Assembly: GCF_034627025.1 (NCBI RefSeq)
Contig: NZ_CP141048.1
Location: forward strand, 806,001 to 870,000
DNA: 64,000 nucleotides
Source: Microvirga lotononidis
GTDB taxonomy: Bacteria > Pseudomonadota > Alphaproteobacteria > Rhizobiales > Beijerinckiaceae
Reading direction: 5' to 3'
In this document: piece after piece, positions 55,941 through 64,000 of the stretch
How positions within the stretch are numbered: the stretch's first letter is position 1
Layout of the letters: each line of letters opens with the position of its first letter
Made by a program: the position numbers and the translations under genes
Notes under the pieces: generated by a model
The model's database searches: none
Told to the model about the DNA's origin: nothing
The model's input: the letters and a program-made list of their open reading frames with translations, nothing else

Positions 55941-56561
55941 ATGACCTCCATCACCCTCGCCCCCGGCCTCACCTACTACCCCGACTATCTCGACCGCCCG
56001 GCCCAGGAGCGGCTGCTCCAATCCCTGCGGGAGATCACACGTGAGGCCCCTCTGTTCACCCCACGCATGCCGCGCACGGGAAAGCCTTTCTCCGTTCGCA
56101 TGACCAATTGCGGGCCGCTCGGCTGGGTGTCGGACGTGGAGGGTTATCGCTATCAGCCGGTGCATCCTGAAACCCGCCGCCCGTGGCCCGCCATGCCGGA
56201 CCAGGTGCTGCGGTCGTGGGAGGAGCTGAGCGCGTATCCGCACCCGCCCGATGCCTGCCTGATCAACTTCTACGAGCCCACGGCCCGGATGGGCCTGCAC
56301 CAGGACAAGGACGAGGAGGAGTTCGCCGCGCCCGTCGTGTCGCTTTCCCTCGGAGACACGGCGCTGTTCCGCTACGGCGGCCTGGAGCGGAAGGATCCGA
56401 CGAAGTCCATCAGGCTGCGTTCCGGTGACGCAATCGTGTTCGGCGGGCCCGCACGGCTGATCTATCATGGGATCGACCGGCTGATTGAGGGAAGCTCGGA
56501 CCTGCTGCCGCAGGGCGGGCGGCTCAATCTCACCTTGCGCAAGGTGGGAAAGCCGCTTTAG
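55941..56561 (+). CDS. alkB: AlkB-type 2-oxoglutarate/Fe(II) DNA-repair dioxygenase
   Basis: 206 residues. Iron ligands HxD in MGLHQDKDE and His in LIYHGIDR; the 2-oxoglutarate Arg pair is in GGRLNLTLRKVG, and the substrate lid includes CLINFYEP. AlkB removes methyl groups from 1-methyladenine and 3-methylcytosine by oxidation. It follows the repeat element and is not linked to the Ogt gene at 47 kb. Confidence 0.93.
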   Translation: MTSITLAPGLTYYPDYLDRPAQERLLQSLREITREAPLFTPRMPRTGKPFSVRMTNCGPLGWVSDVEGYRYQPVHPETRRPWPAMPDQVLRSWEELSAYPHPPDACLINFYEPTARMGLHQDKDEEEFAAPVVSLSLGDTALFRYGGLERKDPTKSIRLRSGDAIVFGGPARLIYHGIDRLIEGSSDLLPQGGRLNLTLRKVGKPL

Positions 56562-56608
56562 CTTTCGACGATGTAATGACCTGCAATTTTCCTTTTGAAG
56601 AGGCATCC

Positions 56609-57547
56609 ATGAAAGGTTTTGCAGCCGCCGCTCTGGCCCTCATCCTGACGGCTCCCGTCGCTCTCGCGGCCGAGCCGGTTTTCCCGCCCGCCTCGCGGAT
56701 CGGCATCGTGCCCCCTGAGGACATGCTGGTCTCGAAGCGCTTCAGCGGCTTCGAGAGCGAGGAGAAGGCCGCCGCCATCAACTTCGTGGAGATGCCCGCG
56801 GCCGCCTACGGACAGCTGGTGAATGGGCTCACCAAGGAGGCCCTGAAGCGTCAGGGCATGAGTGAGACCTCCCGGGAGAGCCTGAAGCTCGGCACCCGGA
56901 CGGGCGTGCTCATCGGCGGCACCATGGCAGGGCCCGTGCAGGGCCGCAAATGGGTGATGGCCGTCAAGGACGAGGATCTCACCGCCCTCGTGATCGCCCA
57001 GGTCCGCGGCGGCCAGGACGGCTACAGCGAGACGCAGATGCGGGACGCTCTGAAGAGCATCGCCCTGCGCGGCCCGGTTTCCGTCGACGAGCAGGTATCC
57101 GCCCTGCCCTTCCGCCTCGGCGACAAGGCCGGTTTCCGACCGGTGCGGGTGATCTCCGGCAATTCGGCCCTGTTCACGGACGGCCCACAGGACACGATCA
57201 AGGCGGTGGAGCAGCCGATGGTCATCGTGGCCGCCTCTCTGAACGTGCCCATTCCGCCGCAGGATCGGCGCAGCCAGTTTGCTCGCGCGGCCCTGAATTC
57301 CAACCAGATCCTCAAGGACATCAAGATCGAGCGGTCCGAGTCCTTCCGGTTCAAGGGTCAGGACTGGCACGAGATCGTCGCCACGGCCGTGGAAGCCGAA
57401 TCCGGCCAGCCGATCGTGGTGATGCAGACGATCCGCTTCGAGTCCGACCGATACGTGCGCATGATCGGCCTCACCCGGGTTGAGCAGCGGGACCAGAACC
57501 TGCCCCGCTTCCGGACGATCATCGACGGGGTCGATATGAGTCTCTAA
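56609..57547 (+). CDS. Secreted protein of unknown function
   Basis: 312 residues from ATG 56609 behind GAAGAGG, with a signal peptide (MKGFAAAALALILTAPVALA). The mature protein begins EPVFPPASRIGIVPPEDM and contains FVEMPAAAYGQLVNG and SESFRFKGQDWHEIVATA; no Cys or metal motif stands out. I do not recognise a named family. It is probably periplasmic. Confidence 0.7.
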   Translation: MKGFAAAALALILTAPVALAAEPVFPPASRIGIVPPEDMLVSKRFSGFESEEKAAAINFVEMPAAAYGQLVNGLTKEALKRQGMSETSRESLKLGTRTGVLIGGTMAGPVQGRKWVMAVKDEDLTALVIAQVRGGQDGYSETQMRDALKSIALRGPVSVDEQVSALPFRLGDKAGFRPVRVISGNSALFTDGPQDTIKAVEQPMVIVAASLNVPIPPQDRRSQFARAALNSNQILKDIKIERSESFRFKGQDWHEIVATAVEAESGQPIVVMQTIRFESDRYVRMIGLTRVEQRDQNLPRFRTIIDGVDMSL

Positions 57548-57615
57548 CCCCGCTTCGGGAAGGTCGGCAGGGACCAGCCTCGCGGGAGGGCCATCACGGA
57601 TGTCCGCTTACGGCA

Positions 57616-57650
57616 TTTTCGGGCGAAACGGCTACCGCTCCGCCCGAAAA
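57616..57650. terminator. Inverted repeat between convergent genes
   Basis: TTTTCGGGCG (57616-57625) and CGCCCGAAAA (57641-57650) form perfect ten-base arms around a 15-nt loop, between the secreted-protein gene and grpE. There is no T-run outside the stem, so terminator function is probable from position only. Confidence 0.5.
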
Positions 57651-57667
57651 CCGGGGCGTGGCTCCGT

Positions 57668-58285
57668 TTACTGAGCCGTCGAGGAATTGTCCGTCGTCTC
57701 GGCCCCGTTGGCGGATGCCTTCGGGCCGCCCTTGGAAACGCCGACCAGGGCCGGGCGCAGGACGCGCTCGCCGATGACGTAGCCGGACTGGACCACCTGC
57801 AGGACCGTGCCGTTCGGGACCTCCGCATTGGGGATCTCGAACATGGCCTGATGCACGTTGGGGTCGAACTTCTGGCCCTGCGGGTCGAGTTTCTTGACGC
57901 CGTGGCGCTCGAGGGTCTTCAGGAGGTCGCGCTCGGTGAGGTCGATCCCCTCGATGAGGCCCTTGAAGGCGCCCTCGGCGGTGCTGCGGGCCTCGTCCGG
58001 GACGCTTTCGATGGCCCGGTGGATGTTGTCGGCCACGTTGAGCATGTCGCGGGCGAAGTTCGCCACCGCGTAGGTGCGAGCGTCCGCCACCTCGCGTTCC
58101 GTGCGGCGGCGCAGGTTCTCCATGTCGGCCATCAGGCGCAGAAGCTTGTCCTTCAGGTCCGCCTTCTCGGCCTCGAGAACGGTAATCGGATCGGCCTCGG
58201 GCGCGGAAGCCGCTTCGGCAGCGGCGTCAGTGGCGGGCTCGGCCTGGGGGGCCGCATTGTGGTTTTCCGTGTCGTTCGGATTCAT
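57668..58285 (-). CDS. grpE: GrpE nucleotide-exchange factor
   Basis: 205 residues. The N-terminal acidic tail and long coiled coil ([22 protein letters not shown]) lead to the beta-wing with [12 protein letters not shown] and [23 protein letters not shown]. It exchanges ADP for ATP on DnaK. The gene is unlinked to dnaK-dnaJ here and no hrcA is adjacent. An RpoH-type promoter lies at 58327-58355. Confidence 0.95.
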   Translation of the reverse strand: MNPNDTENHNAAPQAEPATDAAAEAASAPEADPITVLEAEKADLKDKLLRLMADMENLRRRTEREVADARTYAVANFARDMLNVADNIHRAIESVPDEARSTAEGAFKGLIEGIDLTERDLLKTLERHGVKKLDPQGQKFDPNVHQAMFEIPNAEVPNGTVLQVVQSGYVIGERVLRPALVGVSKGGPKASANGAETTDNSSTAQ

Positions 58286-58326
58286 GGTCGATCAACTAAG
58301 GTGGGAGAAAGAAAGGTTCGGGCCAC

Positions 58327-58355
58327 ATATCAGGTCCCTGGCCCCACAAATCAAG
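58327..58355 (-). promoter_or_regulatory. RpoH-type promoter of grpE
   Basis: On the minus strand CTTG (58355-58352), 18 nt and CTGATAT (58333-58327), the same arrangement as before dnaK. It starts within the last codons of glnD and gives a leader of about 35 nt. Confidence 0.5.
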
Positions 58356-61101
58356 CGCTTCGCCTGTGGAGAGGCTCCGATTCCTCGGCCTTGAACACCT
58401 CGAGCAGGGTGCGGGTGATGGTGGCCTGGCGCCCCGCATGGGTGATCTTCGTGCCCGTCAGGTCGGTGACGTAGAACACGTCCACGGCCTTCTCGCCAAA
58501 GGTGACGATGTGGGCCGAGGCGATGTTCAGGTTGAGCTTCCCCAGGGCCGTCGTGAGGTCGTAGAGCAGGCCCGGCCGGTCGAGGCCTGAAATCTCGATC
58601 ACCGTCTGGCGGCTCGACAGGGAATTGTCGATATTGACCTCCGGCGGCACGTGGAACGCCTTGGAGCGTTCCTTGGCCGGGCGCTTGCCGTCCACGAGGT
58701 CGGCGATCTTCACCTCTCCCTTCAGGGCCCGTTCGATGGCCTTGGCGACCCGCTCGGCCCGGCGCAGCTCGTCCTCGTCCCGGTCGAAGGCGCGGGAGAG
58801 CACGATGGTGTCCAGCGCCATGCCGTCCGTGGTGGTGAAGATCTGCGCGTCCACGATGTTGCCGCCCGCCGCCGCACAGGCGCCTGTCACGATGGCGAGC
58901 AGGCGCGGATGGTCTGGCGACAGGATCGTCAGCTCCGTCACGCCCCGGAACTGGTCCGTCTCATAAGCCGTGGTCACCGTGCGCCCGCCCTTTTCGGCCT
59001 CGCGCAGGAGCCTTGCCTGCTTGGCCCGCCGGGTCTCGTCAGTCTTCAGCCAGTATCCAGGCGTATGCCGCGCGGCGAAGGCCTCGAACTCCGCATCGGT
59101 CCAGTCGGGCAGTTCGGAACGCAGCCGCTCCTGCGCCAGGCGGACGCGCTCCGACCGGGCGAGGTCCACCGCGCCGCCTCCGAGGATCACCTCCGTCTCC
59201 TGGTAGAGGTTGCGCAGGAGCTGCCCCTTCCAGCCGGTCCAGGTGCCCGGACCCACCGCCTTGATGTCCGCGATGGTGAGCACGAGGAGCAGCTTCAGGC
59301 GCTCCATGGTCTGCACCACCTCGGCGAAGCTCTTGATGGTGGCGGGATCCGACAGGTCGCGGCTCTGGGCCGTGTTCGACATGAGAAGATGGTGCTCGAC
59401 CAGCCACGCCACCGTCTCGGTCTCCGCCTCGGTAAGCCCGAAGCGCGGCCCGAGCTTGCGGGCGATCACGGCTCCGGCCTCGGAATGATCCTCCGGCCGG
59501 CCCTTGGCGATGTCGTGCAGGAACACCGCCACGTAGAGGGCGCGGCGGTTGCGGATGGAGGGAAAGATCTGATTGGCGAGCGGATGCTCGCTGCCGAGCT
59601 GTCCCGCCTCGATCTCGGTGAGCACGCCCACTGAGCGGATCAGGTGCTCGTCCACCGTGTAATGGTGATACATGTTGAACTGCATCATCGCGACGATGCG
59701 GCCGAAATCGGGAACGAAGCGCCCCAGCACGCCCGCCTCGTTCATGCGCCGCAGCACCACCTCGGGGGCGTTCTTGGAGGTGATGATCTCCAGGAACAGC
59801 TTGTTGGCCTCGGGGTCGGTGCGCAGGTTGTGCCCGATGAGCCTGAGCGAGCGGGTCGCAAGGCGCGTCGCGTCGGGATGAATGGCGAGGTTGCGGCGGT
59901 CGGCCAGCCAGAAGAGGCGGATCAGGTTGACCGGATCGCGCTCGAAGGCCTCCTCGTTCTCCACGTTGAGGCGGTTGTTGTCGATGATGAAGCCTTCGCT
60001 CACCAGCGCGCCGCCGCTGCGGCGGCGGAAGCGGCCGAACATCCGGTCGAGCATGGGGCGGCGCTTGGTCTGGCGCGCCTCCAGCTCCGCGCAGACGATC
60101 GCCGTGAGATCGCCCACGTCCTTGGCGATGAGGAAATAGGCCTTCATGAAGCGTTCGACCGCCGACAGGCCGCCGCGCGGCGCGAAGCCGATCCGCTCCG
60201 CGATGGTGCGCTGCAGGTCGAAGGTCAGGCGCTCCTCGGCGCGGCCGGTGGCGAAGTGCATGTGGCAGCGCACGCGCCACAGGAATTCCTCGCAGCGCGA
60301 GAAGAGATTGAACTCAGCCTGCGTGAAGAGCCTGGCCTTCACCAGTTCCTTGGGCTCCTTCACCCGGTAGACGTATTTGGCGATCCAGAAGAGCGTGTTG
60401 AGATCGCGCAGGCCCCCCTTCCCGTCCTTGACGTTCGGCTCGACGAGGTAGCGCGACGCGCCGGCCTTGGTCACGCGGGCATCGCGTTCCTTGAGCTTGG
60501 CATCGACAAATTCCGCCGCCGATGTCGCGACGATCTCCTGATCGAAGCGCTTTTCCAGGTTGTCGAAGAGTTCCCGGTCGCCGAAGAGGAAACGGGCTTC
60601 GAGCAGGGATGTGCGGATCGTCATGTCCGCATGGGCCTCGCGCAGACATTCCTCGACCGAGCGGGTCGCGTGCCCGACCTTCAGCTTCAGGTCCCAGAAC
60701 ACGTACAGCATCGCCTCGACGACGCTCTCGCTCCAGGCGGTCTGCTTGTACGGCAGCAGGAACAGGAGATCGACGTCCGAGCCCGGCGCCAGGGTTCCCC
60801 GCCCGTATCCGCCGGTCGCCACCACGGCGAGGCGCTCCCCCGCTGAAGGATTGGCCGCTGGATAGAGATGCTGGACCACGGCATCGTGGACGATGCGCAC
60901 CAGCTCATCCATCCGCTCGCAGAGATAACGGGCGCAGATGAACCCGTTCTGGCTCTCCTGGAGCTTGGCCTGAGCCTCCTCGTGACCTTCGTCGAGCAGC
61001 CTCCTCAACTCGGGCACGAGCCTGGCGCGCAGCTCCGCCGCATCGCGGATCGACTCGCCGCCGAGGGTTTTCAGGATGCTCTTGGGGGTGTGAAGGGTCA
61101 T
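58351..61101 (-). CDS. glnD: [Protein-PII] uridylyltransferase/uridylyl-removing enzyme
   Basis: 916 residues. Nucleotidyltransferase motif VVATGGYGRGTLAPGSDVDLL near residue 100, PII-UTase helper KDGKGGLRDLNTL, an HD domain with FLHDIAKG and EHHLL, and two C-terminal ACT domains (ELTILSPDHPRLL and EISGLDRPGLLYDL). It uridylylates PII when glutamine is low and removes UMP when glutamine is high, setting nitrogen control. Length is normal. Confidence 0.96.
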   Translation of the reverse strand: MTLHTPKSILKTLGGESIRDAAELRARLVPELRRLLDEGHEEAQAKLQESQNGFICARYLCERMDELVRIVHDAVVQHLYPAANPSAGERLAVVATGGYGRGTLAPGSDVDLLFLLPYKQTAWSESVVEAMLYVFWDLKLKVGHATRSVEECLREAHADMTIRTSLLEARFLFGDRELFDNLEKRFDQEIVATSAAEFVDAKLKERDARVTKAGASRYLVEPNVKDGKGGLRDLNTLFWIAKYVYRVKEPKELVKARLFTQAEFNLFSRCEEFLWRVRCHMHFATGRAEERLTFDLQRTIAERIGFAPRGGLSAVERFMKAYFLIAKDVGDLTAIVCAELEARQTKRRPMLDRMFGRFRRRSGGALVSEGFIIDNNRLNVENEEAFERDPVNLIRLFWLADRRNLAIHPDATRLATRSLRLIGHNLRTDPEANKLFLEIITSKNAPEVVLRRMNEAGVLGRFVPDFGRIVAMMQFNMYHHYTVDEHLIRSVGVLTEIEAGQLGSEHPLANQIFPSIRNRRALYVAVFLHDIAKGRPEDHSEAGAVIARKLGPRFGLTEAETETVAWLVEHHLLMSNTAQSRDLSDPATIKSFAEVVQTMERLKLLLVLTIADIKAVGPGTWTGWKGQLLRNLYQETEVILGGGAVDLARSERVRLAQERLRSELPDWTDAEFEAFAARHTPGYWLKTDETRRAKQARLLREAEKGGRTVTTAYETDQFRGVTELTILSPDHPRLLAIVTGACAAAGGNIVDAQIFTTTDGMALDTIVLSRAFDRDEDELRRAERVAKAIERALKGEVKIADLVDGKRPAKERSKAFHVPPEVNIDNSLSSRQTVIEISGLDRPGLLYDLTTALGKLNLNIASAHIVTFGEKAVDVFYVTDLTGTKITHAGRQATITRTLLEVFKAEESEPLHRRSA

Positions 61102-61168
61102 GGGGCAACCGCATACGGGGACGTGTCTGACTTAACACCTGAAAGGCCTCCGCCAAAGGGAGGGCTGG

Positions 61169-61192
61169 AACTATCCGACCGAACGGATAGTT
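61169..61192. promoter_or_regulatory. Operator-like palindrome in the glnD / importer gap
   Basis: AACTATCCG (61169-61177) and CGGATAGTT (61184-61192) are perfect nine-base inverted arms six bases apart. The site lies 160 nt before the binding-protein gene and 68 nt before glnD. It fits a dimeric repressor site; no regulator gene is adjacent. Confidence 0.45.
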
Positions 61193-61351
61193 TGTTCTTT
61201 ATAAGAGATAACGTTTGACATAAAAAACGACGAGTTCTATAAACCGGACACGCGCCGATTTGAGCATGCAGATTGCGGGCGCGAAACAAGTGCAGCTAAA
61301 GCGCCGGGTGCCTCGAAGAAGCTCCCATGCGCAAAACATGGGAAGAACACG

Positions 61352-62320
61352 ATGAGCCTGACGCGCCGCCTCCTGATCGCCGCCTCCCTCGCCACAGGCC
61401 TTGCCTCCTTCGCCACCGTCGCTTCCGCGCAGGTGAAGGAAATCCGCATCGACTATGCCACCTACAACCCGGTCAGCCTCGTTCTGAAGGACAAGGGCTT
61501 CCTCGAGAAGGAGCTGGAGAAGGACGGCATCAGCGTGCGCTGGGTGCAGTCGCTCGGCTCCAACAAGGCGCTCGAATTCCTCAATGCCGGGTCGATCGAT
61601 TTCGGCTCCACAGCCGGCGCAGCCGCCCTGATCGGCAAGATCAACGGCAACCCGATCAAGTCGATCTACGTCTATTCCCGGCCCGAATGGACCGCCCTCG
61701 TCACCCGCAAGGATACGGGCATCACGAAGGTCGAGGACCTGAAGGGCAAGCGTGTCGCCGTGACCCGCGGCACCGATCCGCACATCTTCCTCGTGCGCGC
61801 CTTGCAGGAAGCCAAGCTCACCGAGAAGGACGTGAAGCTCGTTCTGCTCCAGCATCCGGATGGCCGCACTGCGCTCGAGCGCGGCGACGTGGATGCCTGG
61901 GCCGGCCTCGACCCGCTGATGGCGGCGGCCGAAGTGGAAAGCGGCGCCCAGCTCTTCTACCGCAACGCCGGCGCCAACACCTGGGGCGTACTGAACGTCT
62001 CCGAGTCGTTCGCCAAGGACAATCCTGCTCTCGTGCAGCGCGTGCTCAAGGCCTATGAGGAAGCCCGCAAATATGCGCTCGCCAACAAGGACGAGCTGAA
62101 GAAGACCCTCGTCACCTACACCAAGCTGTCCGACGCGGTGATCGAACGCCAGCTCGAGCGCACGGAGCTGACCCATTCCAACATCGGCCAGCCTCAGGTC
62201 GATACGATCCTTGCCGCGGGTCTTGCCCTGCAGCAGGCCGGCGTGATCCCCGCCGACACGAACGTGCAGGCCGCCGTCGATTCCCTCATCGACCGCCGCT
62301 TCGCCACTGCGTCGCGCTGA
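61352..62320 (+). CDS. SsuA/TauA-type periplasmic binding protein
   Basis: 322 residues with a signal peptide (MSLTRRLLIAASLATGLASFATVASA). IDYATYNPVSLVLKDKGFLEKE, LEFLNAGSIDFGSTAGAAALIG and VEDLKGKRVAVTRGTDPHIFL are typical of aliphatic sulfonate or taurine binders. ATG 61352 follows GGGAAG. It heads a three-gene importer. No sulfonate monooxygenase gene is visible before the window ends, so the ligand is uncertain. Confidence 0.87.
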   Translation: MSLTRRLLIAASLATGLASFATVASAQVKEIRIDYATYNPVSLVLKDKGFLEKELEKDGISVRWVQSLGSNKALEFLNAGSIDFGSTAGAAALIGKINGNPIKSIYVYSRPEWTALVTRKDTGITKVEDLKGKRVAVTRGTDPHIFLVRALQEAKLTEKDVKLVLLQHPDGRTALERGDVDAWAGLDPLMAAAEVESGAQLFYRNAGANTWGVLNVSESFAKDNPALVQRVLKAYEEARKYALANKDELKKTLVTYTKLSDAVIERQLERTELTHSNIGQPQVDTILAAGLALQQAGVIPADTNVQAAVDSLIDRRFATASR

Positions 62321-63198
62321 TGACTTCATCGCGGGAGAGCGCCGTGACAGGCAACGCTGCAAGCCAAGCCTGGTCCTCCCATGAGGGTGCCGCCGCTCTC
62401 GCGGCCCCAACCTCCGCCGAGAAGCGACGCGCCTTCGACTGGCGCATCCTTCTCGGCTTTTTCTTGCCCATCGCGGTCGCTGTCCTTTGGGAAGGCGCCG
62501 TTCGTCTCGGCCTCGCGCAGGGACGCCTCGTTCCCCCGCCGAGCCGCATTCTCGCGACGCTCTGGGGCTTGGCCCAGAGCGGCGAATTGTGGACCCACAC
62601 CTGGATGACGCTGTGGCGCGTTCTCGTCGGCTTCGTGATCGGGGCCGCCGCGGGGATCGTGCTCGGCGCACTTTCCGGCTCGAGCAAGACCATCCGCCAG
62701 CTGCTCGACCCGACCCTGCAGGCCCTGCGTGCGATTCCGTCCATCGCCTGGGTGCCGCTCTTCATTCTGTGGCTCGGCATCTTCGAGGCCTCGAAAGTCG
62801 CGTTGATCGCCGTTGGCGTGTTCTTCCCGGTTTATCTTGGCATCGCCGGCGCCATCCTGTCCGTCGACCGCAAGCTCGTGGAAGTCGGTCATGTGTTCCG
62901 CCTCTCGCGCGTGCAGCTGGCGCGCCGCATCCTGCTGCCGGCGGTCCTGCCCGAAGCCGTGATCGCGCTCCGCTCGGGCCTCGGCCTCGGCTTCATGTTC
63001 GTGGTCGCGGCGGAATTCATGGGCGCATCGGAAGGCCTCGGCTATCTGCTCGTCGACGGCCAGCAGATGGGCAAGCCCGACCAGATCCTCGCGGCCATCA
63101 TCGCCTTCGCGCTCCTCGGCAAGATCGCCGACAGCCTGCTCGTCGCCGGCACCAAGCCGCTCGTGCGCTGGCAGGACACCGTGCGGGAGAGGCTGTGA
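62320..63198 (+). CDS. SsuC-type ABC permease
   Basis: 292 residues with six membrane segments after a cytoplasmic N-terminus of about 45 residues. The coupling loop is in EVGHVFRLSRVQLARRILLPAVLPEAVIALRSG, a BPD_transp_1 signature. The start overlaps the stop of the binding-protein gene (TGATG). Confidence 0.9.
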   Translation: MTSSRESAVTGNAASQAWSSHEGAAALAAPTSAEKRRAFDWRILLGFFLPIAVAVLWEGAVRLGLAQGRLVPPPSRILATLWGLAQSGELWTHTWMTLWRVLVGFVIGAAAGIVLGALSGSSKTIRQLLDPTLQALRAIPSIAWVPLFILWLGIFEASKVALIAVGVFFPVYLGIAGAILSVDRKLVEVGHVFRLSRVQLARRILLPAVLPEAVIALRSGLGLGFMFVVAAEFMGASEGLGYLLVDGQQMGKPDQILAAIIAFALLGKIADSLLVAGTKPLVRWQDTVRERL

Positions 63199-63986
63199 TG
63201 CTGAACCTCGAACATCTTTCCAAGACCTATGCCGACGGTACGCGCGCGCTGTCCGACATCAATCTCGTCGTGCAGGAAGGCGAGATCGTCTCGCTGATCG
63301 GCGGCTCGGGCTGCGGCAAGACCACGTTGCTGCGTCTCGTCGCGGGTCTCGACCCGGCGAGCGCCGGCCGGATCAGTCTCGACGACGAAGTCCTCTCGGG
63401 CCCTCATCCGGCCGTCGGCATCGTGTTCCAGGAGCCACGCCTTTTGCCCTGGCTGTCGGTGGCCGACAACATCGCCTTCGGGCTCGACGGACTGACTGCC
63501 GCCGAGAAGAAGGCGCGCGTCGCGCACGCCCTGGACAAGATCGGCCTGGCCGAACACGCCGACCGTTGGCCGCGCGACTTGTCAGGCGGGCAACAGCAGC
63601 GCGTCTCCATCGCCCGCGCCTTCGTGACGAACCCGAAGGTGCTGCTCCTCGACGAGCCCTTCTCGGCGCTCGATGCCTTTACCCGCGCGAGCCTGCACGA
63701 TCATCTGCTTGGGCTTTGGGAAGAGACGCGCCCGACCGTCGTGCTCGTGACCCACGACGTGCAGGAAGCGGTGACGCTCGCCGATCGGGCCGTCGTGATG
63801 CAGCCGAAGCCCGGCCGAATCTTCGACGAATTGCCGCTGACGCTTGCGCGGCCGCGCGACAAGGCGGGCCTTCCCTTCGAGACTTCCGTGCGCCGCATCT
63901 TGACGGCCTTGGACCATTCCCTCAAAGCACCGCAATCGCAGCCCCAGCGTGAACGCGACCGTCAGGCCGCTGCGTTGTGGTGGTAG
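63198..63986 (+). CDS. SsuB-type ABC ATPase
   Basis: 262 residues. Walker A GGSGCGKTT, Q-loop FQEPRLLPW (typical of SsuB/TauB), signature LSGGQQQRVSIAR, Walker B VLLLDEPFSALD and the THD switch are complete. ATG overlaps the permease stop. It powers the importer formed with the two genes before it. Confidence 0.9.
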   Translation: MLNLEHLSKTYADGTRALSDINLVVQEGEIVSLIGGSGCGKTTLLRLVAGLDPASAGRISLDDEVLSGPHPAVGIVFQEPRLLPWLSVADNIAFGLDGLTAAEKKARVAHALDKIGLAEHADRWPRDLSGGQQQRVSIARAFVTNPKVLLLDEPFSALDAFTRASLHDHLLGLWEETRPTVVLVTHDVQEAVTLADRAVVMQPKPGRIFDELPLTLARPRDKAGLPFETSVRRILTALDHSLKAPQSQPQRERDRQAAALWW

Positions 63987-64000
63987 GAACGAAAAGGACT

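Noticed and set aside
59644..60846. Long plus-strand frame opposite glnD
   Set aside because: Antisense shadow of a conserved gene; the composition is Leu/Glu/Val/Ala/Arg-rich with no family features.

Overview
High-GC alphaproteobacterial chromosome segment, most likely from the Hyphomicrobiales and plausibly a Methylobacteriaceae/Microvirga-type genome (inference). The grounds are gene content and style: RpoH with the purA neighbourhood, PmtA-type phospholipid methyltransferase, GlnD, EcfG-like and RpoH-like promoter motifs, many ABC importers, 4-nt ATGA/GTGA gene overlaps, and intergenic palindromes of a kind typical of this order. No CRISPR array, complete insertion sequence or rRNA gene is visible.

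Layout. 0-8.5 kb: the end of a peptidase-M15-like gene, a fluoroacetate-dehalogenase-type hydrolase, pncB-pxpA, a sorbosone-dehydrogenase-like gene with a cytochrome c, a stress FMN-binding protein, and an mrp-mobA-tusA cluster. 8.5-14 kb: csbD, glycerate kinase, a HAD phosphatase with an EEP-family phosphatase, and a succinate-semialdehyde dehydrogenase. 14-20.4 kb: a five-gene LivKGFHM-type importer followed by a GMC alcohol dehydrogenase. 20.4-21.5 kb: a low-GC stretch with gene debris and an orphan terminator. 21.5-27.4 kb: a FadR-type regulator divergent from an aldose dehydrogenase/lactonase/CUT2-type sugar importer operon, with matching operators in the divergent intergenic region. 27.4-28.4 kb: a RarD-like permease.

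28.9-38.3 kb: nine minus-strand genes (RidA, D-2-hydroxyacid dehydrogenase, amino-acid-type binding protein, fused permease-ATPase, divergent FMN hydroxyacid oxidase, cytosolic NMT1-like protein, allantoinase-like amidohydrolase, GntR regulator, enolase-superfamily enzyme), mostly coupled by 4-nt overlaps. Two perfect TCGTATACGA palindromes lie upstream of its two transcription units. It looks like a dedicated, undescribed catabolic system for an amino-acid or cyclic-amide-like compound. 38.3-41.6 kb: a sigma54-type promoter before a 55-codon frame, a pirin gene, a frameshifted repeat-protein fragment, and an integrase remnant next to tRNA-Glu(CTC).

41.6-64 kb is mostly housekeeping: an RluD-like pseudouridine synthase, rpoH, a membrane protein of unknown role, purA, an Ogt/AraC fusion, dnaK-dnaJ, pmtA-pyrF, two DUF1330 genes, dapB, gpmA, alkB, grpE, glnD, and an SsuABC-like importer. 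A candidate structured RNA of about 410 nt, with its own sigma70 promoter and terminator, lies directly upstream of purA. The RpoH gene and the matching heat-shock promoter motifs before dnaK and grpE form a coherent heat-shock module.
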